Assembly (NCBI RefSeq): GCF_001562055.1
Contig: NZ_LLWE01000042.1
Span: 150,879 to 214,878, forward strand
Direction of reading: 5' to 3'
DNA from: Polycladidibacter stylochi
GTDB lineage: Bacteria; Pseudomonadota; Alphaproteobacteria; Rhizobiales; Stappiaceae
Length of the DNA stretch: 64,000 nt
This document shows, piece by piece, positions 55,637-64,000 of the stretch. Every line of letters starts with the position of its first letter. Position 1 is the first letter of the stretch. The notes under the pieces were generated by a model. It saw only the letters and a list, made by a program, of their open reading frames with translations, ran no database searches and was not told the DNA's origin. A program made the position numbers and the translations under genes.

Positions 55637-55859
55637 TAATCGGCTATTCCTGACTTTCAGTAAAGCTTACGTGAAACGCTCCAAGCCTTTTAGACTGGCA
55701 TATATTTTCACAACAGTTAAGGCCCATGCTCTAGGGGAGAGACGGGCCTTTGCCAAGAAAAAAATCATAGCAAGGTGTAAATAGCTGCCTAAAAGCGGAC
55801 AAACCATGTCAGGATGCTTTGCTTATGGGCAGAAATTCTACTCAAAAGTTGTGAATGGC

Positions 55860-56867
55860 TTAAGCCACCTGCCCCAACTTTGCCGCCCGCGCTTTTTTCA
55901 GATCATTAAAATCATCACCCGCATGATGAGAGGAACGAGTCAGCGGATTGGCAGATACCTTCAAAAACCCTTTGGTGTAAGCAATGCGCTCATACGCCTT
56001 GAACTCTTCCGGTGTCGGGAAGTTCATCACCGGATGGTGCTTTTTAGTGGGCTGCAAGTATTGGCCAACGGTTAGGAAGTCCACATCTGCGGTGCGCAAA
56101 TCATCCATTAATTGCAATACTTCGTTACGCTCTTCACCAAGCCCAACCATAATGCCGGATTTGGTGAACATTTCGGGGTCGATTTCCTTCACCTGTTGCA
56201 ACAAGCGGATAGAGTGGAAATAACGCGCACCCGGACGCACCTTCAAATAGTTGGAAGGTACAGTCTCGAGGTTATGGTTAAACACATCTGGCTTGGCCTT
56301 CACCACAATTTCCAGTGCGCCTTCTTTGCGCAAGAAGTCCGGTGTCAGCACTTCAATTGTTGTTGTGGGGGATTTTTCACGAATGGCTTTAATCACATTG
56401 GCAAAGTGGGTGGCGCCGCCATCCTCCAAGTCATCACGGTCTACCGATGTGATAACCACATGCTCCAGCCCCATAGAGGCGACAGCCTCGGCAATACCTT
56501 TGGGTTCGTTCTGATCCACAGGGCCTGGCATTCCGGTGCGCACATTACAAAATGCGCAGGCACGGGTACAGGTATCCCCAAGTATCATAAAGCTGGCGTG
56601 TTTTTTCGACCAGCATTCGCCAATATTCGGACAACCCGCTTCTTCGCACACAGTCACCAAGTTGTTTTTACGCACCACCTCATGGGTTTCTTTATAAACC
56701 GGCGATGTTGGCGCTTTAACGCGAATCCACTTGGGCTTTCGGGCCACTTGCTGGTCCGGTCGGTGCGCCTTTTCAGGGTGACGCGGACGTTCGGCTTGCG
56801 CAGCAACAGCCTCAGGAGCTGCATCGGTATCACTTGGACGATTAAGCGTGTTTACGATTGTAACCAT
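55860..56867 (-). CDS. lipA: Lipoyl synthase
   Basis: 335 residues from ATG at 56867; a GTG three codons earlier is possible. Radical-SAM enzyme inserting two sulfurs into octanoyl-lipoyl domains. The auxiliary cluster C-x4-C-x5-C is Cys74, 79 and 85 ([13 protein letters not shown]). The SAM cluster C-x3-C-x2-C is Cys100, 104 and 107 (CTRACAFC). The RSSHHAGD motif supplies the serine ligand. Close to the pdh genes whose E2 and E1-beta lipoyl domains it serves. Confidence 0.97.
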   Translation of the reverse strand: MVTIVNTLNRPSDTDAAPEAVAAQAERPRHPEKAHRPDQQVARKPKWIRVKAPTSPVYKETHEVVRKNNLVTVCEEAGCPNIGECWSKKHASFMILGDTCTRACAFCNVRTGMPGPVDQNEPKGIAEAVASMGLEHVVITSVDRDDLEDGGATHFANVIKAIREKSPTTTIEVLTPDFLRKEGALEIVVKAKPDVFNHNLETVPSNYLKVRPGARYFHSIRLLQQVKEIDPEMFTKSGIMVGLGEERNEVLQLMDDLRTADVDFLTVGQYLQPTKKHHPVMNFPTPEEFKAYERIAYTKGFLKVSANPLTRSSHHAGDDFNDLKKARAAKLGQVA

Positions 56868-57029
56868 TTGGTCCACTCGGTGTTTCGCTATTCGCAGTCG
56901 ACACTATTATTCTTATCAGGTGTGCCATTTTTTGCGATAGCAATTGGAAAACTAACAGTGCTCTAGGGCAAAAGCCTCGCAATCGCAAGGGCTTTGCGCC
57001 AAAGCATACCATTGACTAAGCTTTTATCA

Positions 57030-57057
57030 TTGGGGCAAAGCGCTTGCCTTGCCCCAA
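57030..57057 (-). terminator. Hairpin after lpdA
   Basis: TTGGGGCAA (57030-57038) pairs with TTGCCCCAA (57049-57057), loop 10 nt, just past the lpdA stop. The downstream T run is absent on both strands, so termination is uncertain. Confidence 0.4.
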
Positions 57058-57064
57058 GATATAA

Positions 57065-58507
57065 CTACATATTCAGTGCACGCCCGTAAGCATCGAGCAC
57101 GCTTTCCTTCATCATTTCAGAAAGTGTCGGATGCGGGAAGACGGTATGCATCAGCTCTTCCTCGGTGGTCTCAAGACCCATAGCAACCACAAAGCCCTGA
57201 ATAAGCTCGGTTACTTCAGCGCCAACCATATGGGCACCCAAAAGCTGACCGGTTTTCTTGTCGAAAATAGTTTTCACAAGACCTTCCGGCTCACCAAGCG
57301 CAATCGCCTTACCGTTACCCATGAACGGGAAGCGGCCAACACGGATCTCATAGCCCGCATCTTTCGCTTTTTGTTCGGTCAAGCCAACAGAAGCCACCTG
57401 CGGGTTACAGTAGGTACAACCCGGTATCTGTTCTTTTTTCATTGGATGGGCGTCAAGACCAGCGATTTTCTCAACGCAAATCACACCTTCATGCTCGGCT
57501 TTGTGTGCCAGCATTGGCGGACCGGCCACATCACCAATCGCATAGATGCCCGGTACATTGGTACGGCCAAAGCCATCAATCACCACACAACCACGATCGG
57601 TTTTCACGCCAACATTCTCAAGGCCGATGTTTTCGATGTTGCCCACAACACCCACAGCCGAAATCAGCTTTTCCGCATCCAGCTGCTGGGTTTTGCCGTC
57701 TTTGGTCTCAACAGAAGCGGTGACCTTACCGCCGCCCTTTGTAACCTTGTTGACCTTGGCTTCGGTGATAAACTTGATACCCTGTTTTTCCATCTGCTTT
57801 TTCGCAATCGCAGAGATTTCAGGGTCTTCCACCGGCATAATGTTCGCCATCATCTCAATAACGGTCACATCAACGCCCATGGTGTTGTAGAACGAGGCAA
57901 ATTCGATACCGATTGCGCCTGAACCCATAACAATCAAGGATTTAGGCATTTTTTCCGGCACCATAGCTTCAAAGTAGGTCCAGATGTTTTCTTTATCCGG
58001 CTCGATACCCGGAATAACGCGCGGCTTGGCACCGGTAGCGATAATAATGTGCTTGGCGTTGTAGGTGCCATGCCCTTTGGTGCCTTTTGGTGCCGGATGT
58101 TGTGGCTGGTAGGCAGCGCGAGATGGCGCGCCAACAGAAATTTCGCCCGGCTTGGTGATTTTCGCTTCACCCCAAATGATGTCGACCTTGTTCTTCTTCA
58201 TCAAGAAGCCAATACCGCCATTGAGCTGGCCGGAAACACCGCGAGAGCGCTTAACAACAGCAGCTGCATCGAAGCTGATATTTTCCGCAGACAGACCGTA
58301 GTTTTTGGCGTGTCCCATGTACTGGTAAACTTCAGCGGAACGCAGCAGTGCCTTGGTAGGGATACAACCCCAGTTCAGGCAGATACCGCCCATGTGCTCG
58401 CGCTCGACAATCGCGGTTTTCAATCCCAGTTGGGAAGCGCGGATCGCAGTTACATAACCGCCTGGGCCAGAGCCGATAATGATGACGTCGTAATTGGTGC
58501 CACTCAT
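57065..58507 (-). CDS. lpdA: Dihydrolipoyl dehydrogenase (E3)
   Basis: 480 residues from ATG at 58507, which is 7 nt after AAGGA. Upstream ATGs at 58510, 58522 and 58549 are alternatives. FAD- and NAD-dependent flavoprotein reoxidising dihydrolipoamide in the pyruvate dehydrogenase complex. FAD motif GSGPGG, redox disulfide GGICLNWGC (Cys43, Cys48), NAD motif GSGAIGIEFAS, and the C-terminal His-Glu pair in HPTLSEMM are intact. A terminator-like hairpin separates it from pdhC. Confidence 0.96.
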   Translation of the reverse strand: MSGTNYDVIIIGSGPGGYVTAIRASQLGLKTAIVEREHMGGICLNWGCIPTKALLRSAEVYQYMGHAKNYGLSAENISFDAAAVVKRSRGVSGQLNGGIGFLMKKNKVDIIWGEAKITKPGEISVGAPSRAAYQPQHPAPKGTKGHGTYNAKHIIIATGAKPRVIPGIEPDKENIWTYFEAMVPEKMPKSLIVMGSGAIGIEFASFYNTMGVDVTVIEMMANIMPVEDPEISAIAKKQMEKQGIKFITEAKVNKVTKGGGKVTASVETKDGKTQQLDAEKLISAVGVVGNIENIGLENVGVKTDRGCVVIDGFGRTNVPGIYAIGDVAGPPMLAHKAEHEGVICVEKIAGLDAHPMKKEQIPGCTYCNPQVASVGLTEQKAKDAGYEIRVGRFPFMGNGKAIALGEPEGLVKTIFDKKTGQLLGAHMVGAEVTELIQGFVVAMGLETTEEELMHTVFPHPTLSEMMKESVLDAYGRALNM

Positions 58508-58600
58508 CATGCTATCCTTCATACGGTGGGGTGCTTTTTTAGCGGCCACCGGTGTTGTCTCACTGTGCCGGGAGAAGATGGGGGCTCAACCGGCTCTTTG

Positions 58601-58624
58601 AAAAACAGGGGGCAAAGCCCCCTG
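58601..58624 (-). terminator. Terminator between pdhC and lpdA
   Basis: On the minus strand CAGGGGGC pairs with GCCCCCTG around a 3-nt loop, followed by five T. It is inside what would otherwise be a pdhABC-lpdA operon. Confidence 0.8.
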
Positions 58625-58636
58625 CCTTGATCTGGA

Positions 58637-59965
58637 TTAAACCAGCATAGACATCGGGTTTTCGATGTAGCCCTTGAAGGCTTGCAACAGCTCTGCGCCT
58701 AACGCACCGTCCACCGCGCGGTGGTCGGTTGATACGGTCACAGACATCACGGTGGCAGGTACAATCTCGCCTTCTGCATTGACAACCGGCTGCTTTACGC
58801 CCGCACCAACAGCCAGAATGGTTGCATGTGGTGGGTTCACAATGGCAGAGAAGTTTTTCACACCGAACATGCCAAGGTTGGAAACCGCAGTGGTGCCGCC
58901 CTGGAACTCTTGTGGTGCCAGTTTGCGCTCACGCGCCCGCTTGGCCAAGTCTTTCATCTCGATAGAAATGGTCGAAAGAGTTTTCTCTTCCGCGCGGCGC
59001 ACGATTGGCGTAATCAAGCCACCATCGATGGAAACTGCGACCCCCACATCAGCGTGTTTGTGCAACAACATACCGCTATCGGTCCAAGAGGCATTAGCAG
59101 CTGGTACCGCTTTCAGTGCCAAGGCATGGGCCTTGATGACCATGTCATTAACCGAGAGCTTGTAGGCTGGCTTACCGTCTTTATCAACCGGCGCTGATTT
59201 GTTGAGCTGTGAACGCAGAGCTAACAAGGCATCCAGCTGACACTCTACTGTGAGGTAGAAGTGCGGCACTGTTTGCTTGGACTCGGTCAAACGCTTGGCG
59301 ATAACCTTGCGCATGCCATCATGCGGTACAAGCTCATAGGAGCCTTCGTCAAACAGCTTGAGGATCGCCTCATCAGACTGGCCAGCAGGTGCTGCTGCCT
59401 TAGGTGCTTCCGCAGCTTTTGGCGCTTCAGCTGCTGCTGCAGCTGGTTTGCCAGTGCCATTAGCCAATGCAGCTTCTACGTCGCGCTTCACAACACGGCC
59501 CTTAGGACCAGTGCCGGAAATCAGCGCCACATCAAGACCGTTCTGCTTGGCAATACGGCGCGCCAATGGCGAGGAGAAAACCCGCTCGCCAGATGTTGCC
59601 GGAGTTGCCGCAGCAGGTGCTGCCGCTGGCGCTGCAGCAGGAGCATCCGCAGCAGGTGCCGGGGTCGCAGCAGCTGCAGGTGCCGGGGCACTGCCCACAT
59701 TATCGGCAGCCGATGCGTCTTCACCATCTTCCAAAAGCACCGCGATCAGTTCATTCACTTTCACGCCTTGTGCACCTTCGGCAACGAGGATCTTGCCAAC
59801 AACACCCTCGTCGATGCTTTCAACTTCCATGGTTGCTTTATCGGTTTCGATTTCGGCAATAACATCACCGGCAGAAACCGTATCGCCCTCTTTCACCAGC
59901 CATTTGGCAAGGTTGCCCTCTTCCATGGTTGGGGAAAGCGCTGGCATCAAAATTTGAATAGCCAT
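58637..59965 (-). CDS. pdhC: Pyruvate dehydrogenase E2, dihydrolipoyl acetyltransferase
   Basis: 442 residues. A single N-terminal lipoyl domain carries Lys43 ([11 protein letters not shown]). An Ala/Pro-rich flexible linker follows ([20 protein letters not shown]). The E1/E3-binding domain ([20 protein letters not shown]) and a second linker lead to the catalytic domain with [16 protein letters not shown]. It forms the core of the complex and transfers acetyl groups to CoA. 18 bases after pdhB. Confidence 0.97.
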   Translation of the reverse strand: MAIQILMPALSPTMEEGNLAKWLVKEGDTVSAGDVIAEIETDKATMEVESIDEGVVGKILVAEGAQGVKVNELIAVLLEDGEDASAADNVGSAPAPAAAATPAPAADAPAAAPAAAPAAATPATSGERVFSSPLARRIAKQNGLDVALISGTGPKGRVVKRDVEAALANGTGKPAAAAAEAPKAAEAPKAAAPAGQSDEAILKLFDEGSYELVPHDGMRKVIAKRLTESKQTVPHFYLTVECQLDALLALRSQLNKSAPVDKDGKPAYKLSVNDMVIKAHALALKAVPAANASWTDSGMLLHKHADVGVAVSIDGGLITPIVRRAEEKTLSTISIEMKDLAKRARERKLAPQEFQGGTTAVSNLGMFGVKNFSAIVNPPHATILAVGAGVKQPVVNAEGEIVPATVMSVTVSTDHRAVDGALGAELLQAFKGYIENPMSMLV

Positions 59966-59983
59966 TGATTTCTAATCCTTGCC

Positions 59984-61372
59984 CTAAGCGGTGTAAGTAA
60001 CGGCTTTAACCGCGTCGATAACTTCGCCAACGTTCGGCAGTGCCAGCTTTTCAAGGTTGGCAGCGTATGGCATTGGCACATCTTTACCAGTTACATGCAG
60101 AATTGGTGCATCGAGGTAATCGAAGGCATCGCGCTGAACTTGGAAGGCAATCTCAGAAGACACCGAACAGATCGGGAAGGCTTCTTCAACACAAACCAGA
60201 CGGCCGGTTTTGCGTACGGATTGCAAGATTGTCGCCATATCCAAAGGACGGATGGTGCGCAAGTCAATCAACTCGACCGAGATACCTTGTGCTGCCAACT
60301 CGTCAGCCGCTTTCGTTGCATAGGTCATACCCATGCTCCAAGAAACGATGGTAACGTCCGACCCTTCACGCACAACCTTCGCCTTACCAATCGGTACGAT
60401 GTAATCGTCCATTACTGGCACATCGAAGCTCTGACCGTACAGAATTTCGTTTTCCAGGAAAATGACCGGGTTCGGATCGCGGATCGCCGCTTTCAACAAG
60501 CCCTTCGCATCAGCTGCGGAGTAAGGTTGAACAACCTTCAGGCCCGGAATGGAGGCATACCATGCAGCGTAGTCTTGCGAGTGCTGCGCACCCACACGCG
60601 CGGCCGCACCGTTGGCTCCACGGAACACCATTGGCGCACCCATCTGACCACCAGACATATAAAGTGTCTTGGCTGCAGAGTTGATGATGTGGTCAATTGC
60701 CTGCATGGCGAAGTTGAATGTCATGTATTCAACAATCGGGCGCAGACCTGCCATAGCCGCACCAACTGCCAGACCGGTAAAGCCGTGCTCGGTGATTGGC
60801 GTATCAATTACGCGCTTTTCGCCGAACTCATCCAGCAGACCCTGGGAGATTTTGTAGGCACCTTGGTACTGTGCCACTTCTTCACCCATCAAGAACACGC
60901 GCTCATCAGCACGCATCTCTTCCGCCATTGCGTCACGCAGGGCTTCACGCACTGTTGTCTGGCGCATTTCTGTACCCGCAGGCACTTCAGGGTCAGCCAG
61001 TTCAACCACGTCAACCGGTGCCTTTGGCGCTGCCGGTGTGGTTGGCGCAGCTTCAGCAACCGGTGCTGGCGCTTCAGCCGCAGCTGGTGCTGGTGCACTG
61101 CCCACATTGTCAGCGGCAGAAGCGTCTTCGCCTTCTTCTAAAAGTACTGCGATAGGTGTGTTCACCTTCACATCTTCAGTGCCTTCGGCAATAAGGATTT
61201 TGCCTAAAACACCTTCATCAACCGCTTCCACTTCCATGGTGGCTTTATCGGTTTCGATTTCTGCAATCACGTCACCTGCAGTAACCGCGTCGCCTTCCTG
61301 TTTAACCCACTTGGAAAGCTTGCCCTCTTCCATTGTTGGCGAAAGAGCCGGCATCAAAATCTGGATAGCCAT
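59984..61372 (-). CDS. pdhB: Pyruvate dehydrogenase E1 beta with N-terminal lipoyl domain
   Basis: 462 residues. The first ~80 residues are a lipoyl domain nearly identical to that of PdhC ([17 protein letters not shown], Lys43). An Ala/Pro linker follows, then the E1-beta domain with [29 protein letters not shown] and [17 protein letters not shown]. The extra lipoyl domain is typical of Hyphomicrobiales. It pairs with PdhA to decarboxylate pyruvate. Confidence 0.97.
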   Translation of the reverse strand: MAIQILMPALSPTMEEGKLSKWVKQEGDAVTAGDVIAEIETDKATMEVEAVDEGVLGKILIAEGTEDVKVNTPIAVLLEEGEDASAADNVGSAPAPAAAEAPAPVAEAAPTTPAAPKAPVDVVELADPEVPAGTEMRQTTVREALRDAMAEEMRADERVFLMGEEVAQYQGAYKISQGLLDEFGEKRVIDTPITEHGFTGLAVGAAMAGLRPIVEYMTFNFAMQAIDHIINSAAKTLYMSGGQMGAPMVFRGANGAAARVGAQHSQDYAAWYASIPGLKVVQPYSAADAKGLLKAAIRDPNPVIFLENEILYGQSFDVPVMDDYIVPIGKAKVVREGSDVTIVSWSMGMTYATKAADELAAQGISVELIDLRTIRPLDMATILQSVRKTGRLVCVEEAFPICSVSSEIAFQVQRDAFDYLDAPILHVTGKDVPMPYAANLEKLALPNVGEVIDAVKAVTYTA

Positions 61373-61390
61373 GTTAATTCTATCTCCGCC

Positions 61391-62440
61391 TTAAAGAGTG
61401 ATATCGGTGTAAAGCTCAGAAGCATCCGGCTCCGGATCGTTCTGGGCAAATTCAGCGGAGGCTGCAACAATGGCACGGACTTCCTTGTCGATAGCCTTCA
61501 AGCTATCTTCGTCGGCCCATTTTTTCTCTAGAAGACGGGCGCGAACCTGTTCAATCGGATCGTGCTCGGAGCGCATTTTCTGCACTTCGTCTTTGGAGCG
61601 GTATTTTGCAGGGTCAGACATGGAGTGACCGCGGTAGCGGTATGTAATCATCTCAAGGATGTAAGGACCATTGCCTTCACGGCACCACTGCATGGCGTAA
61701 TCGGTCGCAGCTTTTACAGCGCGTACGTCCATACCGTCCACCTGAACGCCCGGAATACCGAAGGAGGCACCGCGCTGGGACAAATCAGTGGTAGATGAAG
61801 CACGCTCAATTGAGGTACCCATACCGTATTTGTTGTTCTCGATCACATAGATCACCGGCAGATCCCAGAGCTTGGCCATGTTGAAGCTCTCGTAAACCTG
61901 ACCCTGGTTCGCCGCGCCATCACCGAAGAACGCCATGGAAACCTTGCCGTTTTCCTTATAGCGGTTGGCAAAGGCCAGACCGGTACCCAGTGCGACCTGT
62001 GCGCCCACAATACCATGACCGCCGTAGAACTCTGCTTCTTTGGAGAACATGTGCATGGAACCGCCCTTACCCTTGGACAGCCCGCCCTTACGACCGGTCA
62101 ACTCGGCCATAACACCGTTCGGGTCCATACCACAGGCCAGCATATGGCCGTGGTCACGGTAAGAGGTAATCATCTGGTCGCCTTGTTCCTTGGCCATTTC
62201 CATGCCAACAACAACTGCTTCCTGACCGATGTAAAGGTGGCAAAAGCCGCCAATCAGGCCCATACCATAAAGCTGACCAGCTTTTTCTTCGAAACGTCGA
62301 ATCATCAGCATTTCGCGGTAAGCTTTGAGCTCTTCGTCTTGATTGAACTCGACGGTCTTAGGTACGTTTTTCAACGCACCGGCTGCCTTGGAAGGTCCCT
62401 TGGAGCGACCACCAGAAGACTTGGTTTCAGTTCCAGCCAT
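61391..62440 (-). CDS. pdhA: Pyruvate dehydrogenase E1 alpha
   Basis: 349 residues from ATG at 62440 (MAGTETKSSGGRSKG); an open frame to 62497 adds 19 unconserved residues. Thiamine diphosphate motif GDGAANQGQVYESFNMAKLW is intact, as is the phosphorylation-loop-like YRGHSMSDPAKYR. First gene of pdhA-pdhB-pdhC, with 18-base gaps. An IS element ends about 255 bases upstream. Confidence 0.97.
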   Translation of the reverse strand: MAGTETKSSGGRSKGPSKAAGALKNVPKTVEFNQDEELKAYREMLMIRRFEEKAGQLYGMGLIGGFCHLYIGQEAVVVGMEMAKEQGDQMITSYRDHGHMLACGMDPNGVMAELTGRKGGLSKGKGGSMHMFSKEAEFYGGHGIVGAQVALGTGLAFANRYKENGKVSMAFFGDGAANQGQVYESFNMAKLWDLPVIYVIENNKYGMGTSIERASSTTDLSQRGASFGIPGVQVDGMDVRAVKAATDYAMQWCREGNGPYILEMITYRYRGHSMSDPAKYRSKDEVQKMRSEHDPIEQVRARLLEKKWADEDSLKAIDKEVRAIVAASAEFAQNDPEPDASELYTDITL

Positions 62441-62754
62441 ATGCTCTCGTCTCTTTTGACGTGTTAATCTCAGGCCCGACACTACTCTGTGCAACAAAAT
62501 AAGCCAAGCCGCGTTAAAACTAGAGTTAATACCATTAAGTAACTGATAAATAACATTTATTCATGTTAACTTGAATTTGGTTAATTGGTTATATTTAACT
62601 TCTTTGCTGTTAATTTATTTACAGGCGCACTTTTACCACTTACTCGATAATTTATATGCTCGATTCTTTAAAAATACAAATATGTATATGAGTAATGACC
62701 TGAGCCCCAAGTTCCCTCCAAGTTTTGAGAGGATCCTTGTTTTCTATTTAAGCC

Positions 62755-63594
62755 TCATGCGGCCATTTTTTCCAGTCGGTTTTGCCGCGCAAATTCGGCT
62801 GGGGTTAGGTTGTCCAAAGACGAATGCGGTCTTTGGGTGTTATAGTCGTGCTGCCAATACCTGATTTCATTCCTTGCTTCATGCAATGAGGAGAACAGGG
62901 TTTCGTTCAAACACTCATCGCGAAAGCTGCCGTTAAAGCTCTCAATAAAGGCATTTTGCATAGGCTTTCCCGGAGCAATGTAATGCCAGTTGATTTTTGT
63001 CTCCTGGCAGAACTGTAACACCGCAGAACTGGTCATTTCGGTACCATTGTCCGAGACAATTGTGGTTGGCATTCCCCGCTGTGCAATAACGGCTTTGACC
63101 TCGCGCACAAGCCGGGCGCCTGATATGGACGTATCGGGAACAAGGGCCAGACATTCGCGGCTATAATCATCAACCACAGCTAAAATTCTAAAGCGCCTGC
63201 CATCGGTGAATGCATCACTCACAAAGTCCAGGCTCCAGCGTTCATTGGCCTTGAAAGGCACGATCATTGGCCTGCGGGTTCCAAGCGCACGTTTGCGACC
63301 ACCACGCTTGCGCACTTGCAATCCTTCCTCACGATACAAGCGCCGCAGCTTTTTCAGGTTCATGGTAATCCCTTGCCGCTTCAAAAGAACATGGATCCGA
63401 CGATAACCAAAACGCCGCCGCTCATGGGCGATTTGCTTCATGGCTTCGCGCAAAGGTTTATCGTCTGGACGCACGCTTTTGTAACGCACGCTGGACCGGT
63501 CAACCTGCAGAACAGAACAGGCCCGCCGCTCACTCACACCAAAGTTTTGACAAAGAAAAGCAACTACTTGGCGTGCGGCAGCGGGCCCTACCAC
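62755..63594 (-). CDS. IS3-family transposase OrfB (DDE domain)
   Basis: 279 residues. The rve-type integrase core has Asp123 (WSLDFVSD), Asp182 ([11 protein letters not shown]) and Glu218 ([10 protein letters not shown]), spaced D-x35-E as in IS3. An N-terminal HTH-like region has [15 protein letters not shown]. The frame opens with GTG at 63594, inside the slippery heptamer, consistent with production as an OrfAB fusion by -1 frameshifting. The orfA partner is interrupted, so the transposase is probably not made normally. Confidence 0.88.
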   Translation of the reverse strand: MVGPAAARQVVAFLCQNFGVSERRACSVLQVDRSSVRYKSVRPDDKPLREAMKQIAHERRRFGYRRIHVLLKRQGITMNLKKLRRLYREEGLQVRKRGGRKRALGTRRPMIVPFKANERWSLDFVSDAFTDGRRFRILAVVDDYSRECLALVPDTSISGARLVREVKAVIAQRGMPTTIVSDNGTEMTSSAVLQFCQETKINWHYIAPGKPMQNAFIESFNGSFRDECLNETLFSSLHEARNEIRYWQHDYNTQRPHSSLDNLTPAEFARQNRLEKMAA

Positions 63595-63892
63595 TTTTTT
63601 GCGTTCACATCGCGGAGCATGGCATTGTCCAGCATCGCTTCGGCGAGCAGCTTTTTCAGTTTGGCATTCTCATCTCCCATAGCTTTCAGCTTGCGCGCGT
63701 CGGACACATCCATGCCGCCATACTTCGCATTCGCTGCTGACCTTGAACCAATGGCGGTCTAGCAGCTCATTAATTGTAGAATGATGCTTTACTGACCTCG
63801 TGTAGGCGGCAAACATCTGCCGCCGGCACACCACTTTCTTGTTCCTTGATCATCCCGATAATCTGTTCTTCCGTAAAACGCGAACGCTTCAT
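63588..63892 (-). pseudogene. IS3-family orfA, interrupted
   Basis: ATG at 63892 starts MKRSRFTEEQIIGMIKEQES, the family's helix-turn-helix, but the frame stops at 63770 after KASFYN. The remainder, GGMDVSDARKLKAM to [16 protein letters not shown], is found in another frame up to the stop at 63588. Between them about 47 bases replace the roughly 9 expected, a net insertion not divisible by three. Based on recalled family sequence, this disrupts the leucine-zipper-containing OrfA. Confidence 0.65.
63594..63600 (-). other. A6G slippery heptamer for -1 frameshifting
   Basis: AAAAAAG on the minus strand at the orfA/orfB junction is the usual IS3-family programmed frameshift site. The 0 frame stops soon after (TGG TAG) and the -1 frame enters orfB. 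Confidence 0.65.
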
Positions 63893-63987
63893 ATCCCACC
63901 TCAATCTTATGATGTGCTCCCTGAAAAGTCCCTCGATTTGAGTTAGAATTTTCTGTGACGAATTTCCTGGCTGGGAAGGAGCAGAAT

Positions 63988-64000
63988 ATGAAAGCATCGA
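63988..64000 (+). CDS. Start of a second transposase-like gene, cut by the window end
   Basis: ATGAAAGCATCGA follows an excellent AAGGAG (63976-63981) at 6 nt spacing. MKAS resembles the start of another IS3-family OrfA, and bases 63911-63970 may be its terminal repeat and leader. Only four codons are visible. Confidence 0.3.

Larger units (their letters stand above)
62696..63912 (-). mobile_element. IS3-family insertion sequence, damaged
   Basis: An orfA-like remnant and an intact orfB frame on the minus strand, linked by an A6G slippery heptamer, identify an IS3-family element (IS2/IS407-like). The end near 62696 (TGACCTGAGCCCC) is plausible as a terminal repeat. The other end is not visible: its expected place is taken by sequence leading to a second orfA-like start at 63988. 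Boundaries are approximate and no target duplication can be shown. Confidence 0.65.

Noticed and set aside
56112..56966. 284-codon open frame antisense to lipA
   Set aside because: A shadow of lipA; composition is not protein-like.
60095..61141. 348-codon open frame antisense to pdhB
   Set aside because: Long antisense frames are expected opposite GC-biased codon use. The product is Cys/Arg/His-rich with no family features.
1..64000. CRISPR arrays, prophage modules, rRNA genes
   Set aside because: No regularly spaced repeats, phage structural genes, integrase or rRNA sequence were seen while reading both strands.

Overview
The window reads as a chromosomal segment of an alphaproteobacterium of the Hyphomicrobiales (Rhizobiales) type. 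Supporting this are a rhizobial-type phosphatidylcholine synthase, a fused ispDF, a dusB-ntrB-ntrC operon, a pyruvate dehydrogenase E1-beta with its own lipoyl domain, an IalB-family protein, a two-domain cold-shock protein and a tRNA-Glu. Pyruvate formate-lyase with its activase is uncommon in this class. Together with FNR-type boxes it points to a facultative anaerobe, perhaps a fermenting marine relative such as the Pseudovibrio group. That genus-level guess is inference.

Layout. 1-4.5 kb: end of ppx, then rnd and aspS. 4.6-7.5 kb: an ABC exporter, a broken small gene and an acetyltransferase. 7.7-15.1 kb: a minus-strand importer locus of the BMP/nucleoside type (ATPase, two permeases, two tandem binding proteins) ending in an M20 peptidase-like gene. 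15.4-23.3 kb: pcs with a DUF2182 membrane protein, ubiH-type monooxygenase, AEC transporter, LpxL-like acyltransferase, a malyl-CoA-lyase-like protein, hspQ and an IalB protein. 23.6-29.6 kb: a plus-strand run of an oligopeptide-type binding protein, an AMP-ligase-like protein with a degenerate active site, a degenerate two-receiver protein, a FrnE-like thioredoxin-fold protein and glyoxalase I, followed by tRNA-Glu. 30-34.5 kb: gyrA, coaD and two cyclophilins. 34.7-37.5 kb: MarC, a cation diffusion facilitator, DUF192 and a double cold-shock protein.

37.5-41.6 kb is the fermentation locus. A long AT-rich upstream region carries a perfect 22-bp palindrome and a perfect FNR box with a well-placed -10, followed by pflB, a terminator and pflA. 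42.2-44.4 kb holds an overlapping aminotransferase/BKACE pair. 44.7-52.3 kb is housekeeping: aroQ, arfB, mazG, ntrC, ntrB, dusB, ispDF and pncC. 52.5-55.2 kb is an accessory island of two paralogous unknown proteins and an exported unknown protein. It separates pncC from ratA. 55.2-62.4 kb carries ratA, lipA, lpdA, pdhC, pdhB and pdhA. 62.7-64 kb is a damaged IS3-family element next to what looks like the start of a second one, just upstream of pdhA.

No complete, clearly novel multi-gene system is visible. The best candidates for new biology are the duplicated unknown genes at 52.5-54.5 kb, the operon of active-site-degenerate proteins at 25.5-28.4 kb, and the anaerobic control sites in front of pflB and the BMP importer.
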